11,155 nt of DNA, from NCBI GenBank assembly GCA_946480125.1, contig CAMLIY010000088.1, forward strand, positions 1 through 11,155. Direction: 5' to 3'. Each line of letters starts with the position of its first letter. The stretch's first letter is position 1. Both the position numbers and the translations under genes were made by a program. Shown piece after piece: positions 5,151-11,155 of the stretch. Source of the stretch: an uncultured Asticcacaulis sp. (GTDB taxonomy: Bacteria; Pseudomonadota; Alphaproteobacteria; Caulobacterales; Caulobacteraceae). The notes under the pieces were generated by a model. That model made no database searches, was not told the DNA's origin, and saw only the letters and a list, made by a program, of their open reading frames with translations.

Positions 5151-8102
5151 TTCCGCCGGGCGCACGATTTTTTCAAAAGCCAGCCGGGCCCGCTTGCGAA
5201 TATCCCGCAGTTTTTTCTCCAGCGTATCCAGCCTTCGCGTGTGCACTGCCCGCGCCAGCTTGCGCTGAAAAGCTTCCGGCTCATGGCGCGGATCATCCTG
5301 CGCCGTCAGAGACACCCGCATGACCTGCGCCAGGGATTGCTGCACCTTCCACGCCACGCTCAAGGCCTCTATCTCTGCCGCCGGCGCCAGCCCTGCCCGC
5401 TGCATGGCTGACAACGCCGCCAGTGTGCCAACCCGCAAAGGCCCGCCGGCCTCGGCATGGACCAGTTGCAGATATTGCGCGGCGAACTCGGCATCGACCT
5501 GCCCCCCTACCGAGAGCTTGAAATCCCAGAATCCTTTGGCGGGACGTTCCTTTTCCATCAGCGCGCGCATGGCCAGCACATCAAGCGCGGTTTGCACCGT
5601 CGACCTTTGGCGGCGCAGGATGGTCTCGACCTTCAGCCGCACCAGGTCGGCGAAATCGGCCGAGGTTGACCAGACGATCCGCGCCCGCGTCAAGGCCTGG
5701 AACTCCCAGGTATCGGCGTCCCTGTTATAATAGTTCTCAAACGCCGCCAGGGAAACAGCCACCGGGCCCTTGGCGCCGGTAGGCCTGAGCTTCATGTCTA
5801 TTTCGTAGAGCTGGCCTTCGTGCGTCGGGGCCGAAAGCGCTGAAATCAATCGTTGAGTAAAGCGGCCGAACCAGGTTTCCGGCGCCCAGTTCTTGACCGT
5901 GGACACCGACGACGGATCATCCGGCAGATAAACCGCCATCAGGTCAAGGTCGGAGGTCGCCGTCATCTCCTGCGAGCCCAGCTTGCCCAGCGCCAGGATC
6001 GCCACATGGCCATCGAGATGACCGGCCTGCCGCACGATATCCTCCAGGGCCAGCGGCGCCAGATGATGAATGCAGGCGTCCGCCAGCCGGGCATAGGCGG
6101 CACCCGCCGCCTCCGTGCTGAGACGGCCGCTGAGAATTTGCATGCCGATACGGAACTGCTGTTCACGTCCGATACGGCGCAGGGCGTTCATCACCGCTTC
6201 GAGATCGCCATTCCCACCATTATTGGGCACGCGCTCGACCTCGCGCATCACCAGTTGATCGAGTTCCTCGCCGAGCGGATCGAAGAAACCGGCATCGAGC
6301 ATGGCGTCGAACGAGGTGGGGTGGCGCGCCAGCATCTGCGCCAGGCGCGGCGAGAAGCCCATGATCTCGACAATGGCGTGGAACAGTTTCGGATTGGCGA
6401 GGAACAGGGATTGTATCTGTACGCCGGCATTGAGCGTCACGAAGAAGGAAGCGAAACGGTTGAAGGCGATCGACGGCGTACCGGTCTCGTTCAGGGCCTC
6501 CAGCAGGCGCGGCACCAGGCGCGTGAACAATTCACGACCGCGTTCGGAACGCGTCGCCGGAATGCGGCCATGGTGCCAAGACCGGATGGTGGCCGCCACC
6601 TGTTCCGGCTGGTCGAACCCCATGCGTGACAGGGTCTTGATGGTTTCCGGATCATCTTCAATGCCGGTAAAGACCAGTGAACCGAACGAAGATGACAGCG
6701 ATTCCGACTCGGAAAACAGCTCGCCATAGTGCGAATTGACCAGGCGTAAGGTGCGCGACACCGCCAGGTCGAAGCGCGACAGGTTTGAAAAACCGCTGAG
6801 TGCCGCCACCCGCATGCGCTCATCATCATTTTCCGGCAGCTCATGGGTCTGCTCGTCCTGGATCATCTGGACGCGGTGTTCCCAGTCGCGCAGACGGATA
6901 TAGGCCTGCTTCAGTTCCTTAGCGACGGCGGGCGCCAGGTGTCCGGCGCGGCGCAGGGCATCGAGGGCGTCAAGCGTGCGCTTGGAGCGCAGGGAGGGGT
7001 CGCGGCCACCGAGAATCAGTTGCTGCGTCTGGGCGAAGAACTCGATCTCGCGGATGCCGCCGGCGCCGAGCTTGAGATTGGCGCCGGCCGCTTCCAGCCG
7101 TTCATCGACCTTATAGACATGGATCTGGCGCTTGATCGAATGGACGTCGGCGATGGCCGGATAATCGAGGCTGCGCCGCCAGATGAAGGGCGACAGGTCG
7201 TTCATGAACGCCTTGGCCTCTACCATATCCCCCGCCACGGCGCGGGCCTTGATGAAGGCGGCGCGTTCCCAGTTTTGGCCGACCGATTCGTAATAGTTAA
7301 GCGCGAACGGCACGCTGACCACGGTCGGGGTCGATGACGGATCGGGCCTCAGACGTAAATCGACCCGGAAAACATAGCCGTCGCCGGTACGCTCGGAAAG
7401 GATGGTCGAGACCCCGCGCGCCACACGATCGGCGAAGGTCTGCGGGTCGACCTGGTCCTTGACCGGCAAACGCTCCAGATCACAGAAAAAGGTAATGTCT
7501 ATATCCGAGGAATAGTTCAGTTCGCCGGCGCCATGCTTGCCCATAGCCAGCACAAACAGGCCAGGCAAAATCCCGCGCTCGTCTTGCACGGGGTCGGCAA
7601 GCCGGCCCTTGTCGCGTTCCTCGCGCACCACCAGCGCCAGGGCGGCTTCGGTCACGGCGTCGGCAAAACGTGTCAGGGCGGCGGTGACATGATCGAGCCC
7701 CCAGACATCGCCCAGATCAGCCAGGGCGGTCAGGAGGTGTGTGTCAGCTTTGAGATGACGCAGGGTTTTCTTGGCCGCGGGAATATCGAGGGTCTCGACC
7801 GTCGCTGCCTGGTTCTTCAGCGCTTCGGTGGCCTGCAATATGTCTTTCAGGCGGGCTTCCGGGGCCGATGTCAGGGTGTCGCGCAGACGCTGCGGATCGC
7901 GCCGCATGATTCCGGCCAGATAGGGCGAGGCGGCCACCACGGGTCTGAGGGCGTTTTCGGCTTGTTCCAGCACATCGCGCCAGCCCTCCGCTGTGGCAAC
8001 CTCAAATAGGGTCTCGAAGACATAATCCGCCGCGCCGGCGTTCAATACCGGCCCGCACGGATGCAGGCGGTCAACCAGAGAAGAGAATAAAACATCTGCC
8101 AT
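5145..8102 (-). CDS. glnE: Bifunctional glutamine-synthetase adenylyltransferase/deadenylase
   Basis: Cytoplasmic enzyme of 985 residues, a normal full length for GlnE. It has two nucleotidyltransferase halves. The N-terminal (deadenylylase) half carries GKHGAGELNYSSDID at 188-202 with metal-binding Asp200/Asp202, then LRLRPDPSSTP at 249-259. The C-terminal (adenylyltransferase) half carries GKLGSQEMTATSDLDL at 706-721 with Asp718/Asp720, then DMKLRPTGAKGP at 769-780. GlnE adds or removes AMP on a tyrosine of glutamine synthetase in response to PII and glutamine, setting nitrogen assimilation. The ATG is fixed upstream by an in-frame TAG two codons earlier. No good Shine-Dalgarno is near; the best AGGGA is about 19 bases away. 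The gene follows the histidine kinase after 106 bases and could be co-transcribed or have its own promoter. Both catalytic sites look intact. Confidence 0.96.
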   Translation of the reverse strand: MADVLFSSLVDRLHPCGPVLNAGAADYVFETLFEVATAEGWRDVLEQAENALRPVVAASPYLAGIMRRDPQRLRDTLTSAPEARLKDILQATEALKNQAATVETLDIPAAKKTLRHLKADTHLLTALADLGDVWGLDHVTAALTRFADAVTEAALALVVREERDKGRLADPVQDERGILPGLFVLAMGKHGAGELNYSSDIDITFFCDLERLPVKDQVDPQTFADRVARGVSTILSERTGDGYVFRVDLRLRPDPSSTPTVVSVPFALNYYESVGQNWERAAFIKARAVAGDMVEAKAFMNDLSPFIWRRSLDYPAIADVHSIKRQIHVYKVDERLEAAGANLKLGAGGIREIEFFAQTQQLILGGRDPSLRSKRTLDALDALRRAGHLAPAVAKELKQAYIRLRDWEHRVQMIQDEQTHELPENDDERMRVAALSGFSNLSRFDLAVSRTLRLVNSHYGELFSESESLSSSFGSLVFTGIEDDPETIKTLSRMGFDQPEQVAATIRSWHHGRIPATRSERGRELFTRLVPRLLEALNETGTPSIAFNRFASFFVTLNAGVQIQSLFLANPKLFHAIVEIMGFSPRLAQMLARHPTSFDAMLDAGFFDPLGEELDQLVMREVERVPNNGGNGDLEAVMNALRRIGREQQFRIGMQILSGRLSTEAAGAAYARLADACIHHLAPLALEDIVRQAGHLDGHVAILALGKLGSQEMTATSDLDLMAVYLPDDPSSVSTVKNWAPETWFGRFTQRLISALSAPTHEGQLYEIDMKLRPTGAKGPVAVSLAAFENYYNRDADTWEFQALTRARIVWSTSADFADLVRLKVETILRRQRSTVQTALDVLAMRALMEKERPAKGFWDFKLSVGGQVDAEFAAQYLQLVHAEAGGPLRVGTLAALSAMQRAGLAPAAEIEALSVAWKVQQSLAQVMRVSLTAQDDPRHEPEAFQRKLARAVHTRRLDTLEKKLRDIRKRARLAFEKIVRPAEA

Positions 8103-8208
8103 GAGCTAAGCGGTACAGTCCCTGCATCTTTTGTCCTGTATGTTTAACCCTGAATCACCGAAATACCAACCTTTCCAATATGTTTTTGCCAATCGGTCGA
8201 CGCACCGC
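8103..8208 (-). promoter_or_regulatory. Kinase-glnE intergenic region
   Basis: This 106-base gap contains one GAATC site at 8152-8156 and an AT-rich stretch on the - strand with TTGGCA (8184-8189) followed about 18 bases later by TGGTATTT. That is a weak sigma-70-like candidate for a glnE promoter. No clear terminator follows the kinase gene, so read-through is possible. Confidence 0.25.
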
Positions 8209-9729
8209 CTATATCGCCACCGGCGGCAGCACCAGAGCCGTGCGCAGGCCTGGGCCCTGACCGTCGAAAACGCCCGGCCCTTCGGCCACTTCGAGGCGCC
8301 CCTTGTGCGCCACGGCCACGGCGTCAACCATTGATAACCCCAGCCCCACGCCCGGTAGTGTCCGTGAATTTTCCAGCCGCACAAAACGTTCGGCAATGCG
8401 CCGACGATCTTTTTCCGGAACGCCCGGCCCGGTATCAGTGATCGAAAATTCGATCTCGCGCTGAGAGGTATGCCGCATCCGGAACGTCACCCCGCCCGGC
8501 ACCGGCGTATATTTGATGGCGTTATCGAGCAGATTAGCCAGGGCCTGGGCCAGGAAATCACGATTGCCATAGGCGCGGACGCCTGTTTCGATCTCGGCTT
8601 CGAAGTCCAGCCCCTTATCCGCCGCCACGGCTTCGAACAGTTCGGCCATGTCGTCGGCCAGTTCGGTAGCGGAAAACAGTATCTGATCCGGCGCCTGCCC
8701 CTGCGCCTGCAGGCGCGACATCGAAAACACCGTCTGGAAGGTGCGCAACAACTGACCCGTCTCTTCCAGTGCGCTGGCCAGAGCGTCAGGGGCCTGAGAC
8801 GGATCTTTTTCGACCTCCAGCAGCGACACCTCCAGCTTGGTGCGCAGACGCGACAAGGGCGAGCGCAGGTCGTGGGCAATGGCGTCGCCGGCGTACTTCA
8901 GGTTACCCATGGTCTTTTCCATGCGGTCAAGCGTCTGATTGATGCGCAGGGAGAGCGCATCGAACTCGTCGCCAGAATCACGCACGGAAATCCGCGCTTT
9001 CAAGTCGCCTTCCTGTACGCGTTCGAGCACCGTCGTGACCCGCGCCACCGAGCGCGTCACTTCCTGATTGATCAGCATGCCGGCGAACAGGCCGAGGATC
9101 ACCACCAGCAGGCCGCCGCCGGCCACGGCCTTGATTTCCTGTTGAAAGCCATGATCGGCCCAGGACATATCCATGGCGACATAGAGATAGAAATTATCGT
9201 CCAGGCGCACGATACGCCCCTGGAACCGGCAGCAGTTCGGATCATTGGGCGAAGCGGAAAAAAAGTTGATCGATGCCACAGGATTACCAGAACCGACCTG
9301 CTTCAGTCCCTGCTGGATGACCGTATCGGGCAGATTTTTACCTTCCATGCGGGCGCGGCCGTTCTGCGCCAGCACCTGGCCGGAATTATCGAAGACGCCC
9401 TTGGCGAAGACCCACTCCACCGCGTCATCCCCCAAAACCTTCGCCACCACCGCCGCATGCCCCTCACGCGCGTCGATGTCCTGCAGGCTCTTGATGCGCG
9501 CATCCACCGAGGCATTGCCCCAGGCGCGCGATTCGGTGGAGGTCGCGAGATATATGTACCCAAAAACCAGCGCCGCTACGAAGACATAGACGCACAGGAA
9601 AACCAGCGTCAGGCGGAAGGGCGTCTGACGGAAGAAGTTTGGCCGCAGGATGGCGAGCGCATCCACCCGCCGCCACACGGCGTCGATCATATGCTTGCGG
9701 GTTTCGGAAGAAGATTCGGGCATCAACAT
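8209..9729 (-). CDS. HAMP-containing sensor histidine kinase (partner of the OmpR-type regulator)
   Basis: Inner-membrane sensor kinase of 506 residues. Visible are TM1 at about 38-62, a periplasmic sensor at about 63-200, TM2 at about 203-221, HAMP at about 222-273, a HisKA domain with His286 in AHDLRSPLSRLR, and an HATPase domain with N-box Asn399/Asn403, DTGPGV at 432-437 and GVGLGL at 460-465. HDLRSPL-type kinases usually pair with OmpR-family regulators such as the gene just upstream. The signal is not known. The sensor has a vicinal cysteine pair at 166-167 (NDPNCCRFQG), which could be redox or metal linked. The ATG at 9729 is chosen because GGAG at 9740-9743 sits 10 bases before it; the ATG at 9723 is an alternative. 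The GG of that site lies inside a perfect stem-loop, suggesting translational control. Confidence 0.93.
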   Translation of the reverse strand: MLMPESSSETRKHMIDAVWRRVDALAILRPNFFRQTPFRLTLVFLCVYVFVAALVFGYIYLATSTESRAWGNASVDARIKSLQDIDAREGHAAVVAKVLGDDAVEWVFAKGVFDNSGQVLAQNGRARMEGKNLPDTVIQQGLKQVGSGNPVASINFFSASPNDPNCCRFQGRIVRLDDNFYLYVAMDMSWADHGFQQEIKAVAGGGLLVVILGLFAGMLINQEVTRSVARVTTVLERVQEGDLKARISVRDSGDEFDALSLRINQTLDRMEKTMGNLKYAGDAIAHDLRSPLSRLRTKLEVSLLEVEKDPSQAPDALASALEETGQLLRTFQTVFSMSRLQAQGQAPDQILFSATELADDMAELFEAVAADKGLDFEAEIETGVRAYGNRDFLAQALANLLDNAIKYTPVPGGVTFRMRHTSQREIEFSITDTGPGVPEKDRRRIAERFVRLENSRTLPGVGLGLSMVDAVAVAHKGRLEVAEGPGVFDGQGPGLRTALVLPPVAI

Positions 9730-9741
9730 TCACAATAAGCT

Positions 9742-9764
9742 CCAAATTTCATCGTGAAATTTGG
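9742..9764 (-). promoter_or_regulatory. Stem-loop masking the kinase ribosome binding site
   Basis: CCAAATTTCA and TGAAATTTGG form a perfect 10-bp inverted repeat around a 3-base loop. On the - strand the 3' arm ends in the first two G bases of the GGAG ribosome site of the kinase (9740-9743). The structure is seen directly; translational repression is inferred. Confidence 0.6.
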
Positions 9765-9767
9765 CAA

Positions 9768-9821
9768 GGGCGACCGCCCGCCGCGCACGTTTGCGCGTAA
9801 GCCCGCGCGGCGCTTGAGCGC
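9768..9821. repeat. Three short GC-rich inverted repeats between regulator and kinase
   Basis: GGGC/GCCC with a 4-base loop lies at 9768-9779, CGCGCA/TGCGCG with a 4-base loop at 9782-9797, and GCGCT/AGCGC with a 2-base loop at 9810-9821. With the hairpins at 9742-9764 and 9833-9858 they fill almost the whole 115-base gap. Individually they are short, but GC rich. Confidence 0.5.
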
Positions 9822-9832
9822 ACAAGAAAAGA

Positions 9833-9858
9833 AGCTAAAAGCCTTCAGGCTTTTAGCT
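9833..9858 (-). terminator. Intrinsic terminator/attenuator at the end of the response regulator gene
   Basis: AGCTAAAAGCC and GGCTTTTAGCT form a perfect 11-bp stem with a 4-base loop (TGAA on the - strand). The loop holds the TGA stop codon of the response regulator. The - strand continues TCTTTTCTTG, a T-rich tail. This is a good intrinsic terminator lying between the regulator and its kinase, so it probably reduces transcription into the kinase or yields a stabilised 3' end. Confidence 0.7.
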
Positions 9859-10516
9859 GATATCCCTCACCGCGGACGGTATGCAGCATCGGGCGGTCGA
9901 AATCCTTGTCCAGCTTCGAGCGCAGGCGTGAGATATGGACGTCGATGACATTGGTCTGCGGGTCGAAATGATAGGCCCATACCTTTTCCAGCAGCATGGT
10001 GCGGGTGACACTCTGGCCGACATGGCGCATCAGGAACTCCAGCAGCTGGAACTCGCGCGGCTGCAAATCGATCACTTTCGCCTGCCGCTTCACCACGCGC
10101 GAAATCAGGTTCATCTCCAGGTCGCCAACGCGCAGGATGGTCTCGACCTGATCCTTATCCTTGCGGCGGCCAAGCGCCTCTACCCGCGCCACCAGTTCGG
10201 ACAGCGCATAGGGCTTTACCAGGTAATCATCCGCACCGGCGCGCAGGCCCGACACGCGATCCTCCAGTTCACCGAGCGCCGACAAAAACAGCACCGGCAC
10301 GTCGACACCATCGGCCCGCAGGGTTTGCAGCATGGTCACGCCGTCCATTACCGGCATCATGCGGTCGAGGATGATGACATCGGGCACTTCCGCCTTGATG
10401 GCGTCCAGTCCCTGCGCGCCGTCACCCGCCAGCCGTGCGTCTATGCCCGACTCTTTCAGGCCCTTCTGCATGTTTTGTGCGGCTTCGGCATCATCTTCGA
10501 CGATCAGAACGTTCAT
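9845..10516 (-). CDS. OmpR/PhoB-family response regulator
   Basis: Two-domain DNA-binding regulator of 223 residues. The receiver at about 1-118 has the acidic pair Asp8/Asp9, phosphoacceptor Asp51 in ILDRMMPVMDG, Ser79 and Lys101 in LVKPY. The winged-helix effector at about 125-221 has LQPREFQLLEFLMR, the recognition segment NVIDVHISRLRSKLD and the final HTVRGEGYQL. All key receiver residues are present, so it should be controlled by phosphorylation, most likely by the kinase encoded next. ATG at 10516 has GAGAG 5 bases upstream. Two GANTC sites lie in the 14 bases before the start, and a terminator-like hairpin separates it from degP, so it probably has its own, possibly methylation-sensitive, promoter. 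The position after degP suggests an envelope or protein-folding stress role. The exact orthologue is not recognised. Confidence 0.94.
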   Translation of the reverse strand: MNVLIVEDDAEAAQNMQKGLKESGIDARLAGDGAQGLDAIKAEVPDVIILDRMMPVMDGVTMLQTLRADGVDVPVLFLSALGELEDRVSGLRAGADDYLVKPYALSELVARVEALGRRKDKDQVETILRVGDLEMNLISRVVKRQAKVIDLQPREFQLLEFLMRHVGQSVTRTMLLEKVWAYHFDPQTNVIDVHISRLRSKLDKDFDRPMLHTVRGEGYQLKA

Positions 10517-10519
10517 GGC

Positions 10520-10534
10520 GACTCTCGCTGATTC
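10520..10534. promoter_or_regulatory. Pair of GANTC sites just upstream of the response regulator
   Basis: GACTC at 10520-10524 and GATTC at 10530-10534 lie 4 and 14 bases before the ATG. A TATATG-like -10 candidate (10533-10538 on the - strand) overlaps the second site. CcrM methylation with GcrA response is the known use of such sites in Caulobacterales; its operation here is inference. Confidence 0.4.
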
Positions 10535-10542
10535 ATATACGA

Positions 10543-10574
10543 AAAAGGGTCATAACATGCGTTACGACCCTTTT
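10543..10574 (-). terminator. Intrinsic terminator after degP
   Basis: AAAAGGGTC-A-TAAC, loop ATGC, GTTA-C-GACCCTTTT: a 13-bp stem with one mismatch and a 4-base loop, with flanking A and T tracts. On the - strand it ends in TTTTTC, 44 bases after the degP stop, as expected of a rho-independent terminator. The symmetric A/T tracts could also let it work on the + strand. Confidence 0.72.
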
Positions 10575-10577
10575 CCT

Positions 10578-10601
10578 CTTAATTATTGGCAATTAAGCCA
10601 A
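10578..10601. repeat. Overlapping, mutually exclusive inverted repeats after degP
   Basis: CTTAATT/AATTAAG (10578-10584 and 10591-10597, 6-base loop) shares bases with TTGGC/GCCAA (10586-10590 and 10597-10601, 6-base loop). Only one can form at a time. They lie between the degP stop and the terminator hairpin. Confidence 0.45.
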
Positions 10602-10617
10602 GCCTGAGAGCCGAAGC

Positions 10618-11155
10618 CTATTTCTTCGCCGCCGCGTCCTTAAGCGCCAGCGGCAGGGCGATGTTACGGCTGTCGCGGCGCACCAGCAGCAGAATACTCG
10701 GACGATTCTGCTTCTTCAGATCAGCCACAATACCGCTGAACTGCGCCTGGCTGGTCACGGGCTGGTTATTGGCCAGTAAGATAACATCCCCCGGCTTGAG
10801 ACCCTTTTGCGCGCCGTCCGAATTATCGGCCACATCGGTGATGACGAGGCCGGTACTGGTATCGTCAAGACCGAAAGCCTTGCGAACCTCCGGGGTTATC
10901 GGCTTGACTGACAGACCGATTATTGGTGCCGACCCGCTGGCCGACCCGCCGGATACGCCATCATCGCCCTGAGTGCCGTTGAGGCTCTTGAGCAAATCGT
11001 CTTCCGAAGGGCGCAGAGCCGCTGTCAGCGTCAGATTGACCATCTTGCCGTTGCGCAGCACGCCGAGCGTCACCTTCTCACCGACCTTGACGTCGGCGAT
11101 GCGGCGGGTCAGTTCGGTCGGGCTCTTGACCGTATTACCATCAACCGTCTTGACG
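10618..11155 (-). CDS. degP: DegP/HtrA-family periplasmic serine protease, C-terminal part
   Basis: The gene is cut by the right edge of the window; 178 C-terminal residues are visible and the catalytic trypsin-like domain lies outside. Reading from the edge, the end of PDZ1 is clear (VDGNTVKSPTELTRRIADV, then GEKVTLGVLRNGK). A Gly/Ser-rich linker follows (GDDGVSGGSASGS), and then a second PDZ domain with PIIGLSVKPITPEVRKAFGL, GLVITDVADNSDGAQKGLKPGD and the closing LLLVRRDSRNIALPL strand. Two PDZ domains mark the Do family (DegP/DegQ/MucD), periplasmic protease-chaperones that remove misfolded envelope proteins. The reading frame is open to the window edge, so GTG at 11071-11073 is not a start. 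An intrinsic terminator follows, and then the two-component genes, which may monitor the same stress. Confidence 0.92.
   Translation of the reverse strand, partial: VKTVDGNTVKSPTELTRRIADVKVGEKVTLGVLRNGKMVNLTLTAALRPSEDDLLKSLNGTQGDDGVSGGSASGSAPIIGLSVKPITPEVRKAFGLDDTSTGLVITDVADNSDGAQKGLKPGDVILLANNQPVTSQAQFSGIVADLKKQNRPSILLLVRRDSRNIALPLALKDAAAKK

Larger units (their letters stand above)
10517..10617 (-). promoter_or_regulatory. degP-response regulator intergenic region
   Basis: These 101 bases contain, on the - strand, the overlapping repeats at 10578-10601, the terminator at 10543-10574, a TATATG-like -10 candidate, two GANTC sites and the GAGAG ribosome site. If the hairpin terminates degP transcripts, the regulator promoter must overlap it, giving a very short leader. 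No convincing -35 element is seen. Confidence 0.4.

Noticed and set aside
5853..6629. A 258-codon open frame on the + strand inside glnE
   Set aside because: Antisense to an intact GlnE, with no domain and skewed Arg/His/Gln composition; a shadow frame.
8106..8396. A 96-codon - strand frame overlapping the kinase end and stopping just before glnE
   Set aside because: Mostly out of frame within the kinase gene, with a Trp/Arg/Cys-rich translation and no ribosome site. It was considered as a leader ORF for glnE coupling, but there is no support.
8470..9738. A 422-codon open frame on the + strand opposite the kinase gene
   Set aside because: It is fully antisense to a kinase with all catalytic boxes. 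Its translation is rich in His, Arg and Gln with no recognisable domain, as expected of a shadow frame in GC-rich DNA.
1..11155. CRISPR arrays, insertion sequences, prophage, tRNA or rRNA genes
   Set aside because: No regularly spaced direct repeats, transposase or integrase motifs, terminal inverted repeats of IS type, or RNA-gene signatures were found. All genes are full chromosomal-type genes except degP, which is cut by the window edge.

Overview
The window reads as a chromosomal stretch from an alphaproteobacterium of the Caulobacteraceae. The evidence is a PleC-type cell-cycle kinase whose HisKA region has the GPLG/HLLSLINDILDMSKIEAG signature, CtrA-like half-site pairs and clustered GANTC (CcrM methylation) sites in front of it, and an alphaproteobacterial-type Gre-family factor directly after it. 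The GC content looks moderate rather than very high, which would suit Asticcacaulis better than Caulobacter or Brevundimonas. The genus is inference only. There are no mobile elements, CRISPR arrays, tRNA or rRNA genes, and no gap between genes is longer than about 150 bases.

Layout. On the + strand, a 129-base regulatory region leads into pleC (130-2757), followed by a short GreA/GreB-like gene (2831-3325). Everything else is on the - strand. In order of transcription, from the right edge leftward, these are: the 3' end of a DegP/HtrA protease (10618-11155), an OmpR-type response regulator (9845-10516), its histidine kinase (8209-9729), glnE (5145-8102), an ECF sigma factor (4310-4996), its probable membrane anti-sigma factor (3858-4313) and a periplasmic CpxP/CnrX-like sensor (3331-3855). 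The two blocks converge, with 5 bases between stop codons.

How the genes work together. PleC is expected to act as the phosphatase/kinase for DivK and PleD in asymmetric division. The degP, regulator and kinase genes look like an envelope-stress module. The intergenic DNA within it is unusually structured: an intrinsic terminator follows degP, and a strong hairpin ends the regulator gene with the stop codon in its loop. Several more stem-loops follow, one of which partly covers the kinase ribosome binding site. This would let regulator and kinase be expressed in unequal amounts. GlnE sets glutamine synthetase activity by adenylylation. The sigma, anti-sigma and periplasmic sensor genes are tightly coupled (ATGA overlap, then a 2-base gap) and resemble the CnrH/CnrY/CnrX logic of a periplasmic signal releasing an ECF sigma factor.

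Most unusual points: two CtrA-like boxes plus three GANTC sites before pleC, a pair of GANTC sites directly in front of the response regulator, the array of stem-loops between regulator and kinase, a perfect palindrome near the ambiguous sigma start, and a Gre-like protein that seems to lack a key acidic residue at the coiled-coil tip. All functions are assigned by reading the sequence; no database search was run.
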